Below, piece by piece: positions 11,552-24,000 of a stretch of 64,000 nt of DNA. The position numbers and the translations under genes are program-made. Location: assembly GCA_009823395.1 (NCBI GenBank), contig CM020503.1, forward strand, positions 540,501-604,500, given 5' to 3'. The DNA comes from Thamnaconus septentrionalis (lineage: Eukaryota > Chordata > Actinopteri > Tetraodontiformes > Monacanthidae). Under the pieces are notes generated by a model, which saw only the letters and a program-made list of their open reading frames with translations, ran no database searches and was not told the DNA's origin. Every line of letters begins with the position of its first letter. Within the stretch, counting starts at the first letter, position 1.

Positions 11552-11605
11552 ATTGGTCCAATAAACGATGCGGTTACTCCGCCTCCGGCTCGGCTAATGA
11601 CGTCA
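11552..11605 (+). promoter_or_regulatory. arg2 promoter elements: inverted/direct CCAAT pair and consensus CRE
   Basis: ATTGG (11552-11556) and CCAAT (11558-11562) lie next to each other, followed by a perfect TGACGTCA palindrome at 11598-11605, 63 nt before the arg2 ATG. The region is CpG-rich. Arginase 2 is known to respond to cAMP in mammals, so a CRE fits, but use in vivo is an inference. Confidence 0.6.
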
Positions 11606-11667
11606 CAGATGGGATTTTAGGAGGCTGCGCCGGATCGAGTCCGCGTTTTTGGTCTTGTCAGTGAGCA

Positions 11668-14600
11668 ATGAGGAGCGCTAGAGTACCGCCGCGGCAGCTC
11701 GCGCTCATCCTCTCGCGGTGTCTCCACCATCATCACCACGACCGAGGCGCGCGCTCCGTGGGCGTCATCGGCGCACCTTTCTCCAAGGGTCAGGTGAGCG
11801 AAGGAAGAGTCGCTTGCATCACGCGCGCGTGCGCGTGCGCGAGTGTAAAAGTTTCGCGGTTGTGCCTGCAGCCTCGCGGAGGAGTGGAGCGAGGACCGGA
11901 CCTGATCCGAGCCGCGGGGCTGCTGCAAGGTCTTCGCGAGCAAGGTGACGTCACGAGGGTCTTCCGCGTGGGGCGATAGGTAGGGCAGTGCGCGGCAATA
12001 TCGTAGTAGCGGCTGAGGGGTGCTGGAGTTCAACTACACAGTGACAGTACAGGTGAGAGAGGCCCCGCCCTCGAGATATTGGAGGTTTATTCTTATGTTT
12101 TGTTTCTATACTCTGAGCGCAATATATTCTGCCCGAGTCTTGGATAAAATATAGTCAACACGAATAACGGTGTCGTAAAACCAAACGTGAGATAAAGTAA
12201 AAAATATAAAAATAGAACATGAGGAATTCAATGTAGTTTATCAGAAACGAGTGAGAAAGTAATTAAAACGAGTGTAATTTTAAAATAAAGGTCTCATTGT
12301 TGTTATTATAGGTCAGGGGTGTCTAACTCAAATACACAGTTGGCCAAAATTTCAAACTTGGACAAAGTCGTATGCCTTATAAAAATGGTATCCCTTTTTT
12401 TATTTGCAGCCTTCTGATTTAAATTTCAACAGTAACCTTTTTCCACCGGTTCATAATAAATTTAAAAATAAACAATAAGTAACAATAAACCAACAAAGTC
12501 ATAACAATGTCCTTCAAGGAACTTCCTGTCCTGATTGACGCACCTGAATACCAGTAGAGCATTCTGGGATTTGCAGTATTAGTATTATACTATTATAATA
12601 GTGGCGGGCTAGTTCTAGTTGTGATTTAGTATTGACTTGCAGGCCAAATACAAATACACTCTGGGCCAAATTTGGCCCACGGGCCAGTGTTTGACATCTA
12701 TGTTATGTCTATGTTAACTTCGGTTTTTTTTAACATCCCACATAAATAAACTTTCACCTTGCAATGTTAATGTGTGTGTGTGTGTGTGTGTGTGTTCATG
12801 CCCCATAAGTCACTCATTTGACCAGCAGTGTGAATATGTCTGTTAAGAAAACAAAACAACAGATAGGTTCCCGCTGAACTAGAAGAAATGATAGTAATAG
12901 TAAGTAACCAAAGTCACCAAAACACTCCATCCATCTGCTGCTGCTCCAGCCCCTCTGTTAAATTTTAGAACCCATTTTGGCGCACCAGTTAAAACGTTGG
13001 CCCACCCCTGAGTTAGACATTGAGCTAAACCTGCATCGGTTACACAGTGGGTTTCCTCTCACACCGTGTTTGTGGCTGCAGGTTGTGCAGTGAAGGATTA
13101 TGGGAATCTGACCTTTGAGGAGGTGATGGAGGATGAGCCCGTCCGCGGGGTCAAGCGCGTGCGGGCGGTGGGCATGGCCAATCAGAGGCTGTCGGAGGCC
13201 GTGCGAGCCGTGAAGAAGGACGGCCACGTGTCAGTGATGCTGGGAGGAGACCACAGGTGAGCTGGGAGTGGTGTAGTTGCAGGAGAAGTCGATGGTTGAA
13301 CGAGACTAGCGTCGATTTTCGGGTCCAACAGTAACATCAGCTCTTCAACCTGTCAATCATCAACTGGGAGAAAAGTTGTTCACACAAACCAAACAGCGTC
13401 ACGATAATAAGTGAGCAAAGGTCTCATCTCACATCTTTGTTCAGCTTTACTCAACCTCTCTGATTGACATTTTCTCTATTAATAAACCAGTGGTGGATTG
13501 TGTTACAGCAGGGGTGTCAAACTCAAATACACAGTGGTGCCTCCGGGGCCAACATTGAAATTTATTTAAACAAAAATCTTCCTCCAGATAGAACAGTGAA
13601 CCTTTTTTTTATGGACCCAAACAAGTTTAGCTTCAACCTGAATATGGAACAAACAGAGCTTGGAAAACGTTACTTCTAGTAACTACTTCTAGTCTGGTAA
13701 AGTAAGTAGTCTGTCGGAATACCAGCAGGGCATTCTGGGATTTGTAGTATAAGCAGTACAGATGATGTATAATAGCGGCAGGCCAGCTCTGGTAGAGATT
13801 ATGTGTTGCCTCACAGGCCAAATATAATTACACCTGAGAGAGAGAGAGCCAGAGTTTGACATCTTTGTGTTACAGTATAAATTCTGCATTCAGGGCATCA
13901 CTGCCTTTTTGAAATCACAAGTTACTGTTTACAGTTTTACCATTATAGATGCATTGTTTCACTGTTTGGTGGTGATCACTGAATGTGTAAAATTGTATGG
14001 TGAAAAGTGCTTATATCATCAGCACATGTATAACAGTTAGAATCAAAACATGTTTTTAAAAAAAACAAAAACAAAGAAGAATACAAAGGCCCCGGGCCCG
14101 TAATCCGACCTATGACCTTCTCGCTGTGAGGTGGTAGCGCCACACTGCGCCACTGTGTCTCCCAGGCCATTATAATTATAACAAATGATAAATAAAATAG
14201 ATAAATAAAGAGTACAAAAAAAACTATATTTTTTCTTAATGGTTAAACTAACATACGTACATATCACATAATTACACATTACATACATACTAAATAATTA
14301 CAAAATGACATAATTAAAAATTACCATCATCAGAATCAATACACATTATTTTCCTAAGTTATGAATTAATTAAACTTTTCTTTTTTAAAAAAAAATCTGA
14401 CTACCATGACCTGGTCCTGCCTTCCATCATGTGACCGTCAGCTTGGCCATCGGCTCCATCCATGGGCACGCTGCAGCCGTCGGGGGAGTGGGGGTGGTGT
14501 GGGTGGACGCCCACGCCGACATCAACACACCACTGAGCTCACCCTCTGGAAACGTCCACGGACAGGCCATGTCGTACCTCCTCCACGAGCTGCACTCAAA

Positions 14601-15992
14601 GGTCCTCAAGCTCGTTTCCGGTCTTGGACCTTCACACTCAGGCAGTTTTATGAAAAGAAAACCAAGAACGAGGAAAAACATCACACAATTGAGATGTTCA
14701 GAAATTGACAGAAACATAAGAGACTCCCAAAATGTATGTTTGGTATTTTTTTTTCTTACTGCAGATTCCCGTCCTGCCAAACTTCTCCTGGATCAAACCA
14801 TGTGTTTCTGCCAAAGATCTCGTCTACATTGGTTTGAGGGAGGTGGATCCTGGGGAGCAGTGAGTCACAGATACCAGTGATGTTATTGAACTACCAACTT
14901 CTAAGAGACTAGTTGGGACTGGAAGTGATGATTAGCTTCACGTTTGGAAAGCTCTCATTCTAGATTGACACTACTTGTGTTAATCAGATGCTGACCTGCT
15001 GTTTTCTATGGCTACAGAAGCTAACCACACTTTTTGAACAAAACATGCAAAGTTTGATGTGATGTTGGTGAGAAAGGACAAATGGGAGAAAAGCTATTGT
15101 GGTTTGTCCTCAGAAGGAATTCAACATCTTGAACCAGCAGGATCTCATCTTCAGCAGGATTGTGATGATTCATTCTGTGATGTTTAGTAACAAGCTGCTT
15201 TTTATTTCAGTTACATCCTGAAGCTCCTGGGGGTCAAAGTGTACTCCATGTCAGAGGTGGACCAGATGGGCGTGGCCAAAGTCATGGAAGAGACATGTGA
15301 CTACCTGTCAGCTCGGTGGGCTGAAGCTGTTTTATGCCAACCAGACAAAGACACATGCAAAGTCATAATGTTGCTCCGACAAACTGTTGAAAAATTCCAC
15401 TTTACTTCGAGATACTGGGGTCCAATTTCCTGTTTTGGTTCCTCCTGCATTATGCATTACATTCAATTAATGTTCAATAAGTGGTTAAAACAATGACATA
15501 ATATAAAGTTGTAAAGTTTGTTGCACTTTATATGTTTGAACAGTGTGAAGAAGCCGATCCACCTGAGCTATGACATTGACGCCATTGACCCTGCTGTCAC
15601 ACCTGCAACGGGGACCCCTGTGGTGGGAGGACTCACCTACAGGGAGGGCATGTACATCAGCGAACAGCTCTGCCAGACAGGTAAATCAAATATTGGAAAT
15701 TGTTGGAGACGTCATTTTTTTCATAACATTATTTTACTAATGTAATTACTTGATTAATCTGTACTTATTATTAATATTTACAGTACGTGCTGTCAATGTG
15801 TTTTCTGGTCTAACCTAATTCCCCCCAGGTCTCCTGTCAGGTGTGGACCTGGTGGAGGTGAACCCGTTGAGGGCTCAGTCCGAACAGGAAGTGCAGTCCA
15901 CCGTCAGCACTGCTGTCAACGTGCTGTTTGGCTGTTTTGGGCGCCTCCGTGAAGGAAACCACCCCCAAGATTACCAGCTAGCCGAGCCGTGA
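11668..15992 (+). CDS. arg2: arg2, mitochondrial type II arginase
   Basis: Hydrolyses L-arginine to ornithine and urea in the mitochondrial matrix, feeding polyamine and proline synthesis and competing with nitric oxide synthase. Exons: 11668-11793, 11872-11944, 13082-13256, 14442-14601, 14765-14859, 15211-15315, 15544-15680 and 15829-15992, summing to 345 codons with stop (344 aa; human ARG2 354). The binuclear Mn motifs are all present: GGDHS, split across the exon 3/4 junction; [12 protein letters not shown] in exon 4; YDIDAIDP in exon 7; and [13 protein letters not shown] with ..GVDLVEVNP in exons 7-8. The N-terminus ([17 protein letters not shown]) is basic and amphipathic, as expected for a mitochondrial presequence, which favours ARG2 over cytosolic ARG1. 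It contains a run of five histidines. The ATG at 11668 is the first in frame. Intact. Confidence 0.95.
12314..12702 (+). mobile_element. hAT MITE, copy 1 (CAGGGGTGTC family)
   Basis: Starts CAGGGGTGTCTAACTC, ends GTGTTTGACATCTATG, with GGGCCAAATTTGGCCC near the right end. The flanks TTATAGGT and TTATGTCT are a decayed 8-bp target duplication (5 of 8). It lies in arg2 intron 2. Confidence 0.8.
12773..12794 (+). repeat. (TG)n microsatellite
   Basis: About 11 TG units inside arg2 intron 2, roughly 290 nt before the acceptor. Confidence 0.9.
13509..13867 (+). mobile_element. hAT MITE, copy 2 with perfect target duplication
   Basis: Begins CAGGGGTGTCAAACTC and ends GAGTTTGACATCTTTG. It is flanked by an exact 8-bp duplication TGTTACAG (13501-13508 and 13868-13875). 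Same family and orientation as 12314-12702; the two flank arg2 exon 3. Confidence 0.92.
14085..14170 (-). repeat. SINE head fragment (tRNA-like, L2-tailed fish SINE family)
   Basis: The reverse strand reads GTGGCGCAGTG ... CTCACAGCGAGAAGGTC ... GGGCCCGGGGCC, the usual head of the common fish SINE whose body is seen at 27849-28105. The tail is missing. Located in arg2 intron 3. Confidence 0.65.
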
Positions 15993-18399
15993 CGAGTCAA
16001 CACCTGAGGTTGAATTAAGGAAATGATCGGAATACAATTTACGAATTTCATTCTAATTTGAATAACCAGAATAACCAGTTGCTGATTGAGGCAGCAGCCT
16101 GGAAGGTCTAATTTTGTTGCTATTGGTTTGACTGTTGTTGTTTTTTCAGCTACAGTTTGGCTGACAATGTAAATATTTGGCCTTAAAAAGAAGAAGTTCC
16201 ACGTACAGTTTTGTATGAATATTAAAACTGAACGGGCAAAGAATCTCTTAATGTGTGAGAATATAATTATACAATCAGAATGAATTTGGTGTGATGCTGA
16301 GAGCAGCTGTCCAGCTGGACACCAACAGTCATGAGACATCCACTGATCCAGGAGAACGCCTGAGGAGGGAACTCCACATGCAAAAAAGAATAGGAAGCTC
16401 TGAAGAAGGAAGCTCTAGTTACATTCACAACATCTAACATCATAGGTAATTCGTTGGATTGCCTTTGTTTCATTTTGTCTTATTCTGTTTTTAAATGTGA
16501 AGTAAACAGGTGTTAGCTCAGTCAGTCGGGTGTCTTCAGTTTTACCGGTTTTTCTCTTGGCTATGTTTCAACCACAGTTTCGTCTCAGTCTTTAAAAATA
16601 GTCCTCGGCAAACCTCTTAGTTTTCATGTAGAATTCATTGATCTATTTCTATTTGTTAACTTCTGCCTTGCCCTGTTAGGGTTGAACCCCAGGGATTAAA
16701 AACACATTTAGAAAGGGATATTTTGGGTTGATTTTTTCAAACTTTAATAACAGCCGGAAGGAATGATTGATTTGTTCCGCCTCCACGCTGGGGCTCACAT
16801 GGCAAATGTTCAAAAACATGACTGTGTCGGTCACAGAGACATTCAAGTTTACCAGTCGCTTGACTACAGAGTGAATAACCTCCAGGCTACAAACATGCAC
16901 GCACGCGCACACACACACACAAGGTGTCTATTGGTGGACTGGAAGGGAGTGGTTGGGGGGGGGCTCACAAAACAACATGATGAGTTGGAAGCTGTCAATC
17001 ATCCGGAGTCCTTCATAAAAAGCTCTCACAATATACAATATAAAGTTCTAACAGTGATATTAATGACACTCAAGCAGTTGGATGTTTTGTTCACAATCAA
17101 AGTTTATTTTTTGATTTGGGGAGCAAAAACCAAAAGCTTGTTGAGACTTAAACACCACACATTAAATAAAAATGTTGATGGATCACCATCAGCAGCGTCC
17201 AATAATGCATTATTAGCAAAATGACAACAACTGTCTTACAAGTGGACTTAAAGGTTTGGTTAACAAACAAAGAGGTGCTGCTGGCGATCCATCAATAATT
17301 CAAGAGACCTCCAAAAAACTGTAACATCCAGTGTTGGACAAGTTGCCATGATGTCCATGAACACATCAGTGCGTTTGTAGTGCTACCCCAGCAGTGGAGT
17401 GCGCCACTAAGGAGGATATGTTGAGTACAAAATCCATAGTTTCCTGTGACCCACAGGTGGCGCTCTTTCAACCTGACTGGATCTCCAGTGGCACTACCGC
17501 TAAACCTATTAGCTGGTTGTGTTGGGAGCAAGGCGACTGTATGTGCAACATTAAAACCAAAACCTTTTTTAATAATGTAGTTTAGGAAGAAAAAGTTCCC
17601 ATGGTGAGCTGAAATGGTGAAATTAAAAAAATATAATTGCTAAACTAACGTGACCCTTTACAAGACAATAGTGTCAGACCAAAAATGTCACAAATCTAAA
17701 CTTGACAGACGTGCAGTTGTGACCTGAGAAGTTAAACAAAAGCTTTCAGAGCAAGTGAGTAAAATAAATATCCATTGCATAAGATAATTACAACCCCAAC
17801 TGCCAGCATTTCTCTTTGAGCTCCCTTATAATCCTTGGTAATAATTATTTGTTCCTCCAGGCTGAAGCATGTAGTGCAAGAGTGAACATTTTTGGCATGA
17901 AGTGAAGTCAAGTGATGCCCGAGTGCCACCAATTATAGAAATGTGTCTAATCTGAGGAAATCAACCAAGCTTCTTCCCACCGTGGTGCTTCTCACCATCT
18001 CTGGATGCAGCTCCGGGTTTTGTCCAGCTGCTTCTCCCAAAAGACAGCCAGTTGAAGTTGAGCTAGTCGTGGCACTGCCTGGTGACTGGTGAGTGAACAC
18101 CAACATATTGCATCCTGCTCCAGGTTCAAAAGGATAAAGACGGTGAAGCCACTTGCCTCGTCAGTAGTCTTAAAACACAATAATTTAAGTTTTATAACAA
18201 AATATTTCTCTATCTTATTAAGAAAATAATGTTTTGTAACGACCCTGCACGCACAGTCTTCAAAATAAATAAAATGCGCTCAGATGCAACCCAGAGGAGG
18301 AGGAAGAGGAGGAGGAGAAGGAGGGAGGTGTCTGAACTGAAGAGCTTTGGGAAGGTGAGGCTTTGAAGAGGTGCTGGTGCTGGCAGGACCAGGAGGAGG
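15993..18399. other. Convergent intergenic region and 3' UTRs of arg2 and p4ha1
   Basis: No coding region was recognised. A possible arg2 poly(A) signal ATTAAA lies at 16221-16226. A possible p4ha1 signal (AATAAA on the minus strand) lies at 17103-17108, giving a 3' UTR of about 1.3 kb. A short CA run is at about 16903-16920 and a GA-rich patch (AGGAGGAGG repeats) at 18290-18335. Otherwise unremarkable AT-rich sequence. Confidence 0.5.
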
Positions 18400-19253
18400 T
18401 CACTGGGTCTCCTGGAGGCCGCAGGGCCTCCTGAACTCCTGCCCTCGCTCGTGGATCCACTTGTTGGAGACTGAAGACACATGGAGACGACCATGAGGTC
18501 CGACTGTAGAGGCTCTTTCATCTGCCCCCTCTTCAGCTCAGGTGTGTGTGTGTGTGTGTGGACTGACCCCACTTATTGCCCAGCAGAACCGGACAGGCAG
18601 CGTGCCTGGTGCGGAAGTCTCCCTGGCCGCTGAGCTTCAGATTGTACCAGAAGACAGCCGAGCCCTGCAAGCAGAGAACCAGAGAGAACCAGAGAGAAAG
18701 AACTCTGTCAGTTGCAGAGTTATAGCAAAGGATGATCAATAGGAGGCCACATTCCAACCTTTTTGGGCCACACCGACAAGCCGATGTCAGTGAAGACTGT
18801 GGCGCCCCCTGCCTGCACGTCGCTCATCTGCAGCATGGAGTGACAGAGACAAGCCAATCAGCCAACCTGCTTCCAAACTGACTCGGACCTCGGACTGAGG
18901 GACGCAGTACTGACGTAGAGCAGCCAGGTGGCGATCCGGTTCCCCGTGCCCAGCTGGTCGAACGCACCCATCTCGGCTTTCTGCAAAGTGGCGCAGGAAA
19001 CAGGAAGTGAGCAGTCGAGAGGCAGCAGGGCTCCATCCCGACCAACTGTCAGTGGCGTAGTTTGCCCATGCCTGGCACACAGGCTGCTTTGGGAAAGTGA
19101 GCCCACATCATCAAGGAGTCAAACACCAGGAAGCCAGCAGGGGGCAGTAACACTCTGTGCTGGCGACACAATAGTGATTTCTGACTGTTACCTGTCCAAA
19201 GTCGAAGTGAGGTTCATAGTGTCCTCCCACACCGTAGTTGGCCACCTGCCAGA

Positions 19254-19343
<90 letters not shown>

Positions 19344-20249
19344 TGTTTGAAGAAGACAAACACAGTGGGGTTTTTTTGAAATCCAAACTGATTTTGGAAA
19401 AGAAATGAACACAAAATTGATTTCTTGACGACACGTGATGAGTGTTTAATTTGTCAATCTATCTAAACAGAAGTGAGCTGGTGCAGGATGAAGAAAGCTT
19501 CTTTGCTAGGCTCCTCCCTTCAAACAGTCACTGTCCAATCTGGCATTAACAACCAAACAACTAAAACGATAGAAGAAGTTGCACAGTTTCTGCTATTTGA
19601 CATTTAGCTCGGGCTAGTGGTGGCTAGCTTTCCTACCTATTTTTAGTGTAACTTTTGAAGTACTGGCTGAATGAAGTTCTGTGTACAACAGATGAAGTGC
19701 TGTTTCTGCAGTGTTTTCCTCCTCATAGGATGCAGCAAGTGCCTGTCTCTCGCTGGAGCCTATGCCAATAAATATTTTTATTTGAATTCTTTATTGTCTT
19801 GTGTTTGGTGGGGGGTCGATGGTCCTTCCCACCCACCCAAACTGTCATTTCTGCCTACGTCAGCGCTACAGGGCGACTGAACCTCTCTGGGTCTTAACAG
19901 CAGGGCTGAGTGGGCGGGGCTACCTGCAGGTCCTCCGCCGTGCTGACGTCCAGGCCCGTGACGTCCTCGATCCTCCGGTTGACCTTGGCCACCACTGGGT
20001 GGTCCAACAGGGCGAGCCAGGCGCTGACAAGGAGGGAGGCAGAGAGAGAAAGGGGGGTAGGGTGGAGGGAGGGAGGGAGAAATAGAGAGGGAGAGAGAGA
20101 GGGAGGGAAGCAGAGACAAGAAGAGAGAGAGGGCGGGCGAAAGAGATAGAGAGGAAGAGAGTCAGACAGAGGGAGAGAGAGGAGACAAAGAGATGTAGAA
20201 AGAGAGTTGTGAGAGGTAGAGAGGGAGAGAGAGAGGGGGAGAGAGAGGG

Positions 20250-20316
<67 letters not shown>

Positions 20317-20982
20317 TAGAGAGGAGAGAGAGAGAGGGAGAGAGGGAGGGAGAGAGAAAAGAGGGAGAGTGAGAGAGAAAGAGAAGGAGAGAGAGAGGGA
20401 GAGAGAGAGAGGGAGGGAGGGAGAGAGGAGAGGGAGATAGAGAGAAGGAGAGGGAGAGAAAGGAGAGAGAGAGGGAGGGAGAGAGAGAGGGAGGTAGATC
20501 GAGAGAGGGAGAGAGAGAGGGAGGCTGTCACTCATGGTGACCAGCACGCTGCCCGCCACTCGGTGCAGTCAGCGTGCTGCCGCCTGCGTTACCTCTTGGA
20601 GACTCTGTAGCTGGCCGTGGTCAGCTTGCCGGCAGCGTCCTGGACGGTGGCCCTCCTCAGCTGCCTCAGCGAGCACCCCAGGGTGACACAGACGGACGTG
20701 AGGCTCACTCACACCCACACACACAGCAGCCGTGTTTGAATCTCTCAGTTTCTGCGAGCGGCGATCTCACCTTGGGCTTCGCCAGCTCTTTGATCTTGTC
20801 CATCTCTCGGTCCGACACGATGTCGTGGTACCTGACGATCAGCGGCCGGTCCCACTCGTCCTCCTGCTTCACCGGGCCGATCACATACTGGGGGTGCCAG
20901 TTGTTGTGGTGGTAGCGGCAGAAGAGGCGGCTCTGCCTGCGAGACGTCTGACAGAGGGACGAGGCAGGTGGAGGTGATGACG

Positions 20983-21032
<50 letters not shown>

Positions 21033-24000
21033 CCTCACCATTCTCAGGCCTTCGCCACGACAGAGCTGTTCGTACTTCTTCCTCTCCGGCAGGTATTCAT
21101 CAGTTCCGCCTGTCTGCTGAGTGAGCTCCTGCTCCTGCTCCTGCTCCTCCTCTTCCTCCTCTGAATCTTCATCCTCCTCCTCCTCCTCCTCTTCCTCAAG
21201 CTCCTCCCTCCTCTGCTTGGACAGCTGATACTCAAAGTACCGCAGGTTGCCGTTGGCTCGCTGGTGCGTTGGGTCTGTTCAGGCAAGAAGTGAAGACAAA
21301 CACTGGGGTAAATCTGTATGAGGAAGTCCAGAGTGGAGGCTTCTTCACGTTACAGCGCCCTCCTGTGATGAGGAGGTCAAAATGGTATAAATGGTATAAA
21401 TAAAAAGGTTTAATTATCTGAGCGGCAAAGCTCTACAGCAGAGGTAGTAAGTAACGAAGTACAAATACTTCTTACTGTACTTTACTAGTATATTTATTTG
21501 TCTGATGACTGTTTACCTTTACTCCCAACATTTTGTGCAGAAATATCGGAACTTTCTACTTCTTACATTGGGAAGGAGGTTGTTACCTTTGTGTTTCAAA
21601 GTGTTTCAAAGATGCAAACTCTGTTGGAAGTAATTTACTTATTATTTAATATAGTTACTGCTGCTTGAAGTGGAGCTTTTTGAACTATGCTGTTGTGTAG
21701 TTCAATATAAAACTGGATCATATTTTAGAGGGAGACTATTTAGAGTACCTCGGCATTGGTGGCACTGTTTAATATGTTTTCAAGAGACAAAAATAAACAG
21801 TGAGTATTGTTATTAAACGTGCAAACATTCAGTAATGGCTCACTGGCCATTACGAAAGTATTACGAATTACAGTTTGGTTGTGCTGCATTTGAAAAATAA
21901 AAAATATATATATTATAGAGGGAAACAAAGCTTTTTCATTTTTGGCAAAAATGATCAACAAATTAATTACTTCATTATTGGCAAAAAATATACATTTTTA
22001 TCTTTAATGTAAGTACACTTCAGAACCTGCATATTCTTACTTTCACTTGAGTAAATGAGTTGAATACTCCTACTTTTACCAAAGTATATCCTAAAACAAG
22101 TATCTGTAATTTTACTGAAGTACATAATGTGAATACTTTTGCCACCTCAGCTCTACGGCCAGCGCAGCACGTTGGCACTGACCAAGCTTCAGCAGCCTTC
22201 TGGTGTAGTCCAGTGCACTCTTCAGCGCCCCCTGCTGGTAGACCGAGAAGCTCAGGTAGTCCAGGATGTTGACGCTATCCACCTCGGTGGACGTCTCTCC
22301 CTCGTCCAGCTGCCTCAGGGCCTGAGCCATCCACAGCTCGGTGTGGTAGTAGTCGGCCTCCGAGTACGCCACCCTGCCCAGGTCGAAGCAGTCGGCCACC
22401 GTCAGCACGGTCCACTGGGCCGTGTACAGGGACCAGCCTGAAGGGAGGGGGGGCAGGCATATGCAGGGAGCTTCATTATAGAGTGAAAATGTGGAAATTC
22501 ATTTTTACAAAATCCGAGACCAGGAAAAGACATTTCATCTGGAAAGACAAGTTACAAAAATAACAATAGAGTAAAGACCAACGGGCTGAATTGGTGTTCA
22601 GTGTGTGAACGTAACACATTCACGGTTAACAACTAACATGTAACACATTAACGGTTAGTAACTACCAGGGCGTGGAGACGTAGCTGCACTGTTGACAAGC
22701 CTCTCCTGACTTGTTAACGGTGCAGCTTCTTTGTTTTCTTCATTGTAGTCATTCACCTCCGCTTTTCGCCAGTCCCTCACAAATTTGTCACCCACTCCAA
22801 ACTTTCTTTCTGCTGCTCAAATACCGTTTTCGGCAGCATATTTTACTAGCTGCAGCTTGTTATCTGCAGAACAGGGTTTTCTTTTTGGCTTTTTGAACAC
22901 TGAATCAGTGTCCACTGATTTCAACAATGATTTGTGTTCAGTCTTTCTCAGTCAGTTGTCTTTAAATGAACGTTTTAATTAATTTTCTAGGCTAGCTGTT
23001 ACAAGCCTAGAGCGCCCTCTAGCGGCTGTAGGTAATGTTGACTCCTAGGTCATCTCGGTCAGTGTGGATTAACACTTTAAGAACATGTGAGATTATTTAT
23101 TTTAATATATGAGAGTCACAGCTGAGTATAAGTCGCATGACCAGCCAAACTATGAAAAAAGTGTGACTTATAGCCGGAATTTACAGTAATTTAAAAGTCC
23201 TCCCTGTAAAAACAAAAGGGTATGATTGCAGGAAGGTGACCTGGCAGCTGCCCAGTGGACATGGTGTTGGCGTCCAGCTTGTAGGTGTCCATCAGTCTGA
23301 ACAGAGCTTTAGCAGCTCCGGCCTGGTCCTCATCGTTGGGGAAGTGCTGCCTCTGGGTGGTCAGGTTGGAAATGAACACTGGAACAACCATCAAGGAGGA
23401 AGGAGAGCTCAGTCAACTCCTGTGTTGGGGGTTTAAAAATGTTCTGTGTGTATGTTTGTGTGGGTGTATGTGTCTCTGTGTGTGTGGGTGTGGGTGTGTG
23501 TACCATCTGACAAGTCTGTGAGAACCAAGTTCTCAAGCTCCACCCACTCTGTATTGAGTCTCTTGATCAGTTTGAAGGCATTAACTGGGTGTCCAAGGAA
23601 GCCCTCAGGGTCCGCGGTGGCCGTAGCAGACAGGACATCCAGCCTGTCGGCCCATCTGCACAAAAAAACACCACAATGCGTGCGCTGCTGTGTCTTCAAA
23701 CTACACAAAGATTGATACCACACAACATCACAGGAAGAACATGTGGCCTCTGTTTCTTAGTTTATAGTTTCATAGTTTGAGAACTGTTAGCTTCAGTCTC
23801 AATTTGTCCGCATGCTAACGATGCTCCTGAGCCTCACTGTTTGATCTTCTCCAGCTTGTCCTCCTCCGCCCTGATGTAGTCTTTCAGCGAGGTGACCAGG
23901 TTCCGCTCCACTAACAGCAGGTCAGTCATGTGACCTGGCATGACAAAAAGAGACAAGAAAAGGGGGTGAATGTGGACGCTGTGGAGAAAACTTCACGCAT

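Noticed and set aside
19894..20559. A 221-codon Ser/Leu/Pro-rich ORF
   Set aside because: Product of the polypurine/polypyrimidine tract; only its last part overlaps a true p4ha1 exon (19924-20023).
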